Under the pieces are notes generated by a model, which searched no databases, was not told where the DNA came from, and worked only from the letters and a program-made list of their open reading frames with translations. Both the position numbers and the translations under genes were made by a program. Source: Cladorrhinum sp. PSN259 (taxonomy: Eukaryota > Ascomycota > Sordariomycetes > Sordariales > Podosporaceae). Taken from it: DNA of 16,911 nt. The stretch's first letter is position 1; each line of letters opens with the position of its first letter. Shown here piece by piece: positions 8,229 through 16,834 of this stretch. The stretch spans positions 1 to 16,911 of the forward strand of contig MU867166.1 in the NCBI GenBank assembly GCA_033725935.1. The letters run 5' to 3'.

Positions 8229-8444
8229 TGTTACGCCTCGCGCGTAAACCTCCCCCGCACACGGACCCTAATGCAGGGTATTGGATGGTCCATAACCAAT
8301 CGTTAGGCTAGGGATAGGAAGACCCATAAGTCCCAGTATAACTAATCAGGGATTGTCGGCACTGACTGCGATTTAAATATCGCAGGTAGCGCAGTCAGGC
8401 GAATAACCACACTGACTGCGATAATTAAGGAGCAGATAGAGCAG
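8229..8444 (+). repeat. Gypsy LTR copy 4, truncated by the Copia insertion
   Basis: It begins TGTTACGCCTCGCGCG and aligns with the first 200 or so bases of the other LTRs, including the CCAAT-box position (here ACTAATCA). The Copia LTR begins at 8445, inside the second unit of the cassette. The expected right-hand remainder of this LTR does not follow the Copia element at 13895. Confidence 0.85.
8360..8444 (+). promoter_or_regulatory. LTR4 cassette: ACTGACTGCGAT/ATCGCAG..GCAGTCAG palindrome, second unit interrupted
   Basis: Unit A (8360-8398) reads CACTGACTGCGAT, an AT core, ATCGCAG, then GCGCAGTCAG. Unit B starts again with CACTGACTGCGAT at 8410 and is broken by the Copia LTR after GAGCAG. 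This is a fourth word class at the same LTR position. Confidence 0.55.
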
Positions 8445-8708
8445 TGTCAGAAAGAAAGTGTGTCAGAAAGACGGGTGTGTGGAAGAAGGGTCTAAGGCAT
8501 AGCTGATGTACCGGATGATCGTCATACCGAAGGTTTGGTCCATACCACACGGTCCATACTTGCAGAACCATAAGGAGTCTAAAAAGGACTCTCAGAAGGA
8601 GAGGACAAGGACTTCAATCAATCTTCAGATTTCTCTCTCTCTCTCTCTTGATCTTGGTCCAATTGCTGGTTCAATTGTACACTTGCAAAGGATTGCTGTT
8701 ATCTGACA
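8445..8708 (+). repeat. Copia 5' LTR
   Basis: It is 264 bp and identical to 13631-13894 by eye. It begins with an imperfect tandem of its own terminus (TGTCAGAAAGA at 8445 and again at 8461), so the exact 5' boundary is fixed only by comparison with the 3' LTR. It contains a (CT)8 run at 8633-8648. The small reading frame inside it occurs in both LTRs and looks like chance. Confidence 0.93.
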
Positions 8709-8808
8709 ATTAAGAGTCTCATTTGCTCAATCGACCGATTAGCTAAGCCAAAACAGTGACAGCAAGTCCATTCGAACTCGATCGAATCCAACCTACCAAA
8801 AAGCAACC
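8709..8808 (+). other. Copia leader between 5' LTR and Gag start
   Basis: This is 100 bp of non-coding leader. A primer-binding site should start within a few bases of 8709 (ATTAAGAGTCTCATTTGC), but I cannot match it to a tRNA by eye. The Gag ATG at 8809 has a favourable eukaryotic context (GCAACCATGTC). Confidence 0.6.
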
Positions 8809-10080
8809 ATGTCTTCTATAGACAAGACGGCTACCCTATCGACTGCCGACGACTGGGATGCCTGGAGCCAGCAGTTCCGAGGCAAAGCCATCGCTGCCGA
8901 CATCTGGGAAGCCATCCAAGGCACCGAGCCCTTCCTACGCAAACCCACGGCCCCAGACATCAATAATCATCCACGTACGGCACCGTCACTAGCCACGCAG
9001 GGCATGCCAGCCACACAAGGCATGCCAACCACACAGGCCACGCCGGTCATACAAGCCACGGCGTCGAGTGCTACTGTCGATGGTACTACGGCCTCTACCG
9101 ATAATATACTTACACCCGACGGCTCGACCGACAGCTTCCTCGACGACCTATCACCCGAAAGCTACCGCTTGCTCAACTACCAGATGACCATGTACCAGCT
9201 TAAGCTCAAGGACTATAAGGAATAGAGGGAGTATATACGACTACTTAAAGAGTGGGTGATGAAGACCGTCACTACCTACTACTATTCCACGGCCTGCGAA
9301 GCCGACTAATCGATCAGCGAGTGGTATAATAATTTGAAGGAGCAGACAGGCATCTTAAGCCAGGCCGCTCTACGCGATACGTAAGATGCCTACCGCGCGG
9401 CCGTCAAACCACTTACCCGTATGCCTAAGGATCCGACTAAGTGGTCGGAGGCCTGGGAATAAGCCATAGCATACGCCATACGTAAGAAGGTACTAGAGGC
9501 GCTTTTAGCAGCCACTTGGTTTAATGATTTCATTCGTGTAGTGGAAGAAGTGGTGCCTACTTAGGCAACCAGCTATAAGCTTCATAAGGAAGCTACGGCT
9601 AAGCAGTTAACTCTTACCTACCGAGAGGTGGCTAACGCCTTCAGAGAGGTTGTGAGACCTAGAGTGCAGGCCCGCTATCCGGGAGGCCACCGGTTTGGAA
9701 AAGGCTTATTCGGTCCCTCCTTTGCCAGTGCAGAAGACACTAAAAAGGCCTATTCTGGGGACGCCTAGGATAGTGAAGACGGCTCCGGTAGGGATGAGGG
9801 GGGATAAAATAATGGCAAGAAACGATAGGGTGGTTCGAGAGGCGGAAGACCTAAAAAGAGGGCGAAGAAGGCGTTAGGTTCCGTAAATTCCTTACTAATA
9901 TGCCCCTGCTGCGGCCAGTTCTACCGTCTTGCAAAATGCTATTACGCGTTCCTATAAATAGCCCCAGAAGGCTTCGTGGAAAGGGATCATATTCGGTCCA
10001 GAGCTAAAGAGGCTCTGTTCGATCTAGAGCTTCAGAAAGAAGTAAAAAGGCTAACCAGTCTGCTAAAATCGCGAAGCTGA
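8809..10080 (+). pseudogene. Copia Gag region with zinc knuckle
   Basis: The N-terminus (D-D-W-D-A-W-S-Q-Q-F) matches the start of Copia-type Gag proteins (the UBN2/DUF4219-like region that forms the particle shell). Codons 8992-9064 hold a short repeat of A-T-Q-G-M-P-type units. A basic Gly/Arg/Lys stretch (about 9790-9880) precedes a CCHC zinc knuckle at 9901-9939, with spacing C-x2-C-x3-H-x4-C, in which the His codon reads TAC (Tyr). This would impair RNA packaging. The first in-frame stop is the TAG at about 9223. Confidence 0.75.
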
Positions 10081-11610
10081 CTAGGCCGTAATGTTAGCCG
10101 TTACTCTGGCAGTTTTCTGGTTATAAGAGCAGCTTTTTCTATAGCTGAGTATCCCTTGAAAAATTCTGCAATATTAGACTCTGGGTCAACGATCTATATA
10201 TTTAATAAAAAAAGCAGGTTTACTAAATTTAAGAAGGCTCTTCCTGGCGACCACGTCTGGGCCGGAGAGTAGCCAATGCTAATATAAGGATATGGCAAAG
10301 TGGCCATTTAACTCGATAGTCCAAGGGGCGCCTACATCTTGCAGCTCTTGGATATAGCCTACTGCCTAGGATTCGCGTGTAACTTGGTATCGTACCGGTT
10401 ATTACGTAGGCGTGGGTACTGGTGGGACATAAGCCCAGGGAACGACTATTTACGGCGTAATAACGGCTCCATTATCGGCTACCTAACGGACCACTTTAAC
10501 CAACACGTCCTAGAATACCTGCCACTATACGCACCGGCAAGTTGCTACACTAAGGCAAGCCTCTACACCCGGCGCCACAGATACACCACACGTACTAAAC
10601 GACGGCTAAATAAAGCCATCGCCAGCATCTGGCACCTACGGCTCGGCCACCCAGGCCCACAGGCACTTAAACATCTGGTCCAATATACTATAGGCGTCCG
10701 TATCAAGGGGGTAACCATAGTTGAGTGCGACGTATGCGGCATATTTAAAGCTAAGCGACTGCCACGGCAAGAGCCTCGCCTGCATATCGAAGGCCCAGGA
10801 TTACGGCTCGCCGTAGACATCTGTGATTACGATAAAGGACTAGACGGCTATAGGCATGCATTATTAGTTATAGACAGGTGGTTTGGAATAATCTGGGACT
10901 ATTATCTGAAGAACAGAGAAGGTGTGGGTATAGTAACTGCCCTGGCAAGCCTCTTCGGCATCTTGGAACGGCAATATTAACTTAAGCCGAGAGTGGTGGA
11001 GTGTGATAACGAGTTTAATATAGGACCAATCAAGGCCTACCTACTTCGCCAGTCAGTACGGATCGAGCCCTCTGTACCTAATATACCGGCCTAGAATGGA
11101 GGCGCAGAACGCTTAGGGGGTGTGATTGCCAGCAAGGCGCGAGCTATGCGTGGGGGGGCACGACTGCCGGAAGAATTATGGCTAGAGATTGTCAGAGCCG
11201 CCGTATACCTAAATAATCGAACGCCGAAATACGCCTATAATTGGAAGACCCCGTACGACCGTTTCCATACCTATGTAGCACTCTAAGACGGTATAGTAGT
11301 GGAAGACAGGAAGCCTAGCCAAGCCCACCTGCGTGCCTATGGCTGTAAGGCCTTTGCTCTTACTAAGGTAGCCAGGACTGGGAAGAATAAGAAGCTAGAC
11401 GGTATCGAAGAATGGAATCCGAAGCTGAATCTAAAGGCGTGGATCGGGTATCTGGTTGGCTATAATTTAACGAATATTTACAGGATCTGGAATCCAGTCG
11501 TTAATAAAGTCGTCGCTACTAGAGATGTCGTCTTTAATGAAAAAGAGATATTTAACGGAGACTTGCAGTCTTTGAAAGACGACTGTATCTATATACGGCT
11601 TAAGGACCTA
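10081..11610 (+). pseudogene. Copia protease and integrase region
   Basis: The protease motif D-S-G-S at 10177-10188 is the aspartic protease active site; the following His typical of Copia is replaced by Tyr. The pre-integrase zinc domain has W-H-L-R-L-G-H (His codons at 10633 and 10648) and Cys codons at 10726 and 10735. The integrase core has Asp at 10816 and 11005 and Glu at 11107, with 33 residues between the last two. The C-terminal part at 11299-11613 contains the usual Copia G-C-K-A-F and W-I-G-Y-L-V-G-Y motifs. 10339-10980 is an intact open stretch of 213 codons. Stops at 10978, 11092 and 11284 break the core. Confidence 0.85.
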
Positions 11611-13623
11611 TAGGAGCTATTAACTACTATTAAGGAGCTAGATAATGTTGAGCCTATTAGCATCTACGAAGACGACGATATCCAGATAGTCGAATCCGAC
11701 ACTATAGACGCCACGGCCAGGGAATCCGCCGCTAACGATAACGCCGAGCTAGAGGGAGTCGAAGACTAAGAAGAAGCCCCTTATTATATAAGCGTATACT
11801 TCGAACCATACCCTTTACTAGACTCACCGGAGGCCGCCTTATTAGCCACGATAATACGGTCATCCACAGCTACTATGGCAGCTATTACCAGTCCAGGGTT
11901 CCAAGCCTGGATGGGAGCCTTCTTAGCAGGACGGCTGGTATAGCCTACTATATACCAAGGATAGGCCCTTACCAAGGCAATGGTCCAGCGACTGGCTAGA
12001 CGGCCAGATGGGCTAACGAGCCTGCATCACCAAGATCTGCCACTGCCGCCTATATCGCATAGGCAATTACGGCATCACCCATTCGGAGAGCAACTCCTGT
12101 AAGCCGAGAAGGACTACTTACTAAGCCATGCCTAGATGGGGTCGTGGGAAGAGATCGAGAAGCGGCAAGCTGGCCGTAACTAGATCTTAGACTGTATGTG
12201 GGTATATACCTATAAATACGACCAAGACGGCCGATTCTAGAAATGCAAAGTAAGACTGGTTATGCGTGGAGATCAGTAGAAGCCTACAGGGCAAGACACC
12301 TTCGCCGCCACACTGGCCGCCCGGTCGTTCAGGACACTGATGGCCATTACGGCAAGATTCGATCTGGAGGTTACCCAGTACGACGTAGTCAACGCCTTCG
12401 TTAATGCCATTCTTAAGGAAGCCATATATATGAGGATGCCCTACGGCCATACACGGTTTGGATACGTACTACGGCTTAAGAAGGCTCTCTACGGCCTACG
12501 GCAATCGCTATTACTTTGGCAAAAGGAGCTCACCAATGCTCTCAGTATACTAAGCTTCTAGCCAGTCCTACACGAACCGTGCATCATGATTAAGAATAGG
12601 ATCCTTGTATTCTTTTACGTGGACGATATCGTCTTTGCTTACCGAAAGAAGGATATTAATACTGCTTAAATACTTGCTTAATAACTTTAATAAAGGTATA
12701 CGCTTATAGGAGGAGGCCCACTGTAGTGGTTCCTTAGAATCCAAGTATACCGGGACAGGGTAAGACGGCTACTCTGGCTGTCCTAGACTGCCTATATCGA
12801 TAAGATCATTACGCGGGCTGGGACTTCGACTGGCCGGCCACCTAAGGTGCCAATGAGACACGCAGAATTACTGCTATACGAAGGCATTGCCGAGCCTTAC
12901 TTAATTACCAGATATCAGCAAAAGACTAGATCTATCCTATACGCAGCCGTAATTACGAGGCCAGATATCGCCTTTGCCGCCTCACGGCTTGTTCGATTTA
13001 ATACCAACCCTAGACCAGACTACCACGAAGCAGCCGACCAAGTATTACACTACCTATATAATACGCGCAAATTGGCATTACGGTTAGGGGGTGGGGATGA
13101 CTTTGTGGTTGCAAGTGATGCGTCTTTCGCCGATAATTCGTTAGATCGCAAGAGCTCACAGGCATATACTATGCAGTTATTCGGTGGGCTGGTAGGCTGG
13201 TGAGCCAATAAGCAAGATACAGTAACCACATCTATAACGGAGGCAGAACTTCTCGCCCTGGCACAGGCCGCGAAGGAAGCCCTCTTTGTCAGCCGACTCC
13301 TTAAAGAATTAACCATACGGTTAGATAGCTACCGGATTACTATTCAGTGCGACAATACCCAGACTATACGGTTAGTAACGGCTGAGGTAGCCATATTACA
13401 GACAAAGTTAAAGCACGTGGATATCTATAATCACTGGCTGAGGCAGGAAGTCGAGCGGAAGACTATTGGCGTAGAATATACTCCGTCGGATAGTATGGTA
13501 GCAGATGGACTGACCAAGGCCCTGAATAGTGGGGCGCATGACCGGTTTATCCAGCAGCTTGGACTTGAAGAACTACCTTAGGCATAGATACTTAGACAGA
13601 CCCAATAGGTTAGCTGGATCTGA
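11611..13623 (+). pseudogene. Copia reverse transcriptase and RNase H region
   Basis: After a variable acidic linker (about 11640-12180) the RT starts near 12196 (W-V-Y-T-Y-K, then V-R-L-V-M-R-G). It contains the block Q-Y-D-V-V-N-A-F (12376-12399), K-K-A-L-Y-G-L-R-Q, and the catalytic Y-V-D-D at 12616-12627, which is intact. RNase H has its first Asp in A-S-D-A-S near 13115 and the Glu in S-I-T-E-A-E-L near 13245, and ends in the usual H-V-D-I and T-K-A-L motifs before 13560. A cluster of five TAA codons lies at 12667-12692, and a TGA at 13204 breaks RNase H. Confidence 0.87.
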
Positions 13624-13630
13624 GGGGGTG
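13621..13630 (+). other. Copia polypurine tract
   Basis: TGAGGGGGTG lies directly before the 3' LTR, in the position and with the composition of the plus-strand primer. Confidence 0.75.
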
Positions 13631-13894
13631 TGTCAGAAAGAAAGTGTGTCAGAAAGACGGGTGTGTGGAAGAAGGGTCTAAGGCATAGCTGATGTACCGG
13701 ATGATCGTCATACCGAAGGTTTGGTCCATACCACACGGTCCATACTTGCAGAACCATAAGGAGTCTAAAAAGGACTCTCAGAAGGAGAGGACAAGGACTT
13801 CAATCAATCTTCAGATTTCTCTCTCTCTCTCTCTTGATCTTGGTCCAATTGCTGGTTCAATTGTACACTTGCAAAGGATTGCTGTTATCTGACA
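13631..13894 (+). repeat. Copia 3' LTR
   Basis: It is identical by eye to the 5' LTR over all 264 bp, including the CT run at 13819-13834. It ends CTGACA and is followed by CCCCCC, a context unrelated to the left flank. Confidence 0.93.
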
Positions 13895-14457
13895 CCCCCC
13901 TCTCTAAGAGCTAACTTTTAGTGCTTTCTTTACCTTATTCTTTATTTCTTAAACCTCCTCTTTTAACCCCCCGATTACCTTCTGAACTTCTTCTATAATT
14001 ACCTTCTATAGAGCCCCGAAATCAGCCCCTTTCGAGAAGGGACCTTTCTCTTTTAAGACCTCGATTCTTATCCGCATCCTCGCGATTCTTCTCACAAGCT
14101 CGTCGATTAGATAAAACGCTTTATTACTATCCTTTCCCGGGACCAAATCCATTAGCAATCCTATAATACCCTCTTCCTCTAGTCCCTCTAAAAGCTTCCG
14201 CTATACTTCCTTATCCTCGTCCTTATCCTCATCATCTCCGCTTTTATCAGCGCCCTCCTCCATTTCCTCGTCTTCTTCGTCAATTAGCGTCGTTCTGGTT
14301 GGCTGGGATCTTCCGGGCAATGGGGCAAGCCCCACTGCCAGACTTTTCCTTATCGCGGTCGCCCTTTTTCCCCCGCCTCTTCCCCCTATCTTTAGAGGTA
14401 TCGCGGCGACGCGCTACGCCCCCCGCCGGTTGGAAGCCGTCGTCGAGGGATAGAGCT
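13895..14457 (-). pseudogene. Gag-like N-terminal fragment of a Gypsy element
   Basis: Reading leftward from about 14457, one frame runs to the Copia LTR with TAG/TAA stops only. It has a Gly/Arg-rich basic start (G-G-R-G-G-G-K-R), a Pro/Arg/Thr segment, a strongly acidic tract at about 14215-14285 (D-E-E-D-E-E-M-E-E and on), then a long Lys/Glu/Ile/Leu helix-forming region (for example R-R-I-A-R-M-R-I-R-I-E-V-L-K-E-K) up to 13895. The position just after a possible primer-binding site fits a Gag N-terminus. There is no capsid or zinc knuckle, because the Copia element or a rearrangement cuts it off. The start codon is not clear; the assignment rests on context. Confidence 0.5.
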
Positions 14458-14535
14458 TTTTAAACTCGATTAAATAATGGTATTTTCGTACGTTTTGTCG
14501 CCAGGTTCATAGATTACGCCTCTGCCCTTAGGAGG
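14458..14535 (-). other. Possible leader with primer-binding site, and junction with integrase
   Basis: On the minus strand TGGCGACAAAACG (14503-14491) begins with TGG, as primer-binding sites do, and lies upstream of the Gag-like frame. Before it is a short sequence containing GATAAGAAGTGCC (about 14544-14532), a 13-base match to one arm of the LTR hairpin in reverse complement. It may be the tail of another LTR. The junction with Gypsy integrase lies near 14540. Confidence 0.35.
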
Positions 14536-16834
14536 CACTTCTTATCACTAGAGTTATATACTAATTATGCTATTAGTAATAGGTTAACCTAGTTATCCTG
14601 CTTAAAATTAATATAGTACCGAAGGTATTATTTAATAATCTGGTTAAATCGTTCGGTCTATTTATTAGTTTGGGGGTAGAATGCGGTCGAGAGCTTGGAT
14701 TTAACGTCCAGTCGTTTTATTAAGGCTTGCTAAAACTTAAATATAAATAACTTATCTCTATCCGAAGTAATATTATCTAATAACTTATGCTAGCTTACGA
14801 TATTCCGTTTAAAGTAATAGGCTAACTATTCTGCCGTAATGGTTTCTCTAAAGGGTATAAAATAGGCCTACTTAATAAGTCTATTAACCACTATCTAGAT
14901 AGAGTTATATTTGACGTCTGTTCTATCTAGTACCGTTAAGTCGGGGAGCTTAGTAATAAAGTCTATCGATATAGATCCCTATGCTCATTCTGCGGTAGGA
15001 AAAGGTTCGAGTAGTCCGTACGGCTTATATCTTACCGCCTTACTCTTAATATATATTTCGCATTCTCTAACCATCTCTTTTATTATCTTTTTCATTCTTA
15101 AGAACGCGTAATGTTATTATACGCGTTCGAGCGTTTTCTTAATTCCTAAGTGTCCTTTAAATTTATCTTTATATAGCTTAATAACATACGCTCGTCTTTT
15201 ATCCACTAGTACGTATGCTTTATTAAAGTATTATATTAGGTCGTTATCCTCGGGTCCTATCCGTAATTCCAGTTTTTCTATTTTATCCTTATCGATATCT
15301 CGTCGTTTGGCCTAAAATTCGTAATCTTCCCACTCCGTATAGTAGGTTCTGGCGCAGTCCTCCTAAATCTAAATTATATATTCTAGGGTTCCGTCTTTTT
15401 CCTTAAAAAGTAGTACTATATCGTACTTTTTATTACCCTTATAATCGGGTCTTTTACTAAGCGTATTTACTCTAGCGTTTTCTTTTCCTTTAATATAATG
15501 GATACGGAAATTAAAGGGGGCTAAGAACTCGGCCTATCGTACTTATCTAGGATTTAATTCCTTAATAACGAAGTATTTTAAGTTCCGGTAGTCTATAAAA
15601 ATATCTATTAGTTCCTTAATCCTATTAAGATAAGGTCTCTATTTATTAAATGCCTTAATGACGGCTATAAGCTTCTTATTATAAATTAAATAATTGAGTG
15701 CTAGTTTAGAGATCTTTTTCGAAACGAATCCTACGGGGTATTATCCGTCGTCGAAATATTAATAAAGCTTTGCTCCGATAGCAAAGTCTAATATATCCGT
15801 TTCGACCTAGAAAGGTCTGTTGAAATCTGGCATTCGTAATATTAGTTCGCTATTAATAGCTTTTCTAAATTAGTTAAAAGCGTCTTATTATTCTTATTTG
15901 TACTTAAATAGATATCCTTCGCCGGTAAGCTTATATAGGGGTTTGGCGATCTTGCCGAATCCTTTAATAAAGGATCTATAGAAGTTAATGAATCTAATAA
16001 ATATCCTGACTTCTTTTTAGTTTATTAATATCGGCTAGTCCCTAACTGCCGCGATCTTAGCTAGTTCTATTCGGATTTCTCTAAGAAAGATCTCGAATCT
16101 AAGAAAAATTATTTTCTATACGTGGAATTCGCTCTTATATAGATTCACTAATAATCCCGCGTCTTATAGCGTTTATAAAATCTATCGTACGTATTCTTAA
16201 TACTTTTCGAGCGTCTTAGAATAAATTAAGATATCGTCTAAGTATATAAAGGCAAATCGATCTAGATAAGGGCGTAAGGTATAGTTAATCATGCTTTAAA
16301 ATATCGCCGGGGCGTTAGTGAGTCTAAAAGGTATAACCTGGTATTTAAAGTGCCCGTAGCGAGTCCTGAAAGCTATCTTCTATTTATCCCTTTCCTTAAT
16401 CCGGATATAGCTAAAGGCTATCGCAAGATCAAGACGACTGAACTATTAGGCGCTAGTTAATCTATCCTTTATCTCCCTAATAAGCGGTAGCGGATACTTA
16501 TTCTTAATTATTTCCTTATTCAGTTAGCGATAATTAATTATAAGCCTTAAGTTTATTATTCCCTTTTTAGGTATAAATAAAATAGGATAAGCCGCTTTAC
16601 TCTACGACTTCTGAATAAACCCTTTTAATAAATTCTCCTTAATATATTCTTATAAGACTTAGTCCTATTATAGCCTTAAGTAATATGCTTTATAATATCG
16701 TAACTTAGCTCCTTCCTTTAATTAAATTTCGTAGTTAAAAGAGGTTCTTGCGGAGAGCTTATTCTTTATCTTATATCTGAAGACGGTAAAACCGTGATAT
16801 TCCCTTAGAATATTATTAAGTGTTAAAGTTTGGG
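14536..16834 (-). pseudogene. Ty3/Gypsy pol fragment on the minus strand: RT, RNase H, integrase core
   Basis: In reverse complement this aligns with 515-873, then continues through the roughly 200 bp of RT that the plus-strand copies lack, then with 3685-5420. RT blocks visible are N-K-Y-P-L-P-L-I, then L-D-L-A-I-A-F, Y-Q-V-I-P-F-R-L-T-N-A-P, and the catalytic Y-L-D-D (16244-16233), which is intact here. RNase H and the integrase zinc region and core follow. The fragment stops near 14540, before the integrase C-terminus and chromodomain. The other end stops at the right edge repeat, upstream of the RT. Frequent TAA/TAG stops show RIP. It forms a 1.7-kb inverted repeat with 3685-5420. Confidence 0.85.

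Larger units (their letters stand above)
8809..13623 (+). pseudogene. Copia Gag-Pol polyprotein, single frame with many stops
   Basis: The ATG at 8809 opens a frame in which every recognisable domain down to the C-terminus is in phase, about 1600 codons with no frameshift seen. About thirty stops interrupt it, nearly all TAA/TAG, with two or three TGA (for example at 10078 and 13201). The first 138 codons are intact. The frame ends at a TGA at 13621 that touches the polypurine tract, unless one of the TAGs just before it is the original stop. A fused Gag-Pol in one frame is usual for Copia elements. The stops fit RIP of CpA on both strands, and several active-site changes are His to Tyr (CAC/CAT to TAC/TAT). 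Confidence 0.9.
8445..13894 (+). mobile_element. Complete but defective Ty1/Copia LTR retrotransposon (5450 bp)
   Basis: It has two 264-bp LTRs that read the same base for base, termini TGTCAG and CTGACA, a polypurine tract at 13622-13630, and one internal Gag-Pol frame in the Copia order: Gag, protease, integrase, RT, RNase H. Flanking 5-mers are AGCAG on the left and CCCCC on the right, so no target-site duplication is visible. The two flanks belong to unrelated parts of Gypsy elements on opposite strands. The internal frame carries about thirty stops, so the copy cannot supply its own proteins. Confidence 0.93.

Noticed and set aside
8506..8706. 66-codon open frame in the Copia LTR, present twice
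   Set aside because: It appears twice only because the LTRs are identical; its composition and CT run give no sign of a protein.
9695..9877. 60-codon open frame
   Set aside because: It is out of phase with the Gag-Pol frame, whose basic region and zinc knuckle continue through this stretch.
14911..15111. Plus-strand 66-codon open frame
   Set aside because: It is the opposite strand of the integrase gene in the minus-strand Gypsy copy; a similar shadow is seen opposite 1313-1564.
97..16834. Possible variant genetic code in which TAA/TAG are read as Gln
   Set aside because: TAA/TAG also replace conserved Trp (for example in the P-W-L and chromodomain W-E-P motifs), catalytic Asp and His codons have changed too, and CAA/CAG are still used. 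RIP on both strands explains all of this better.
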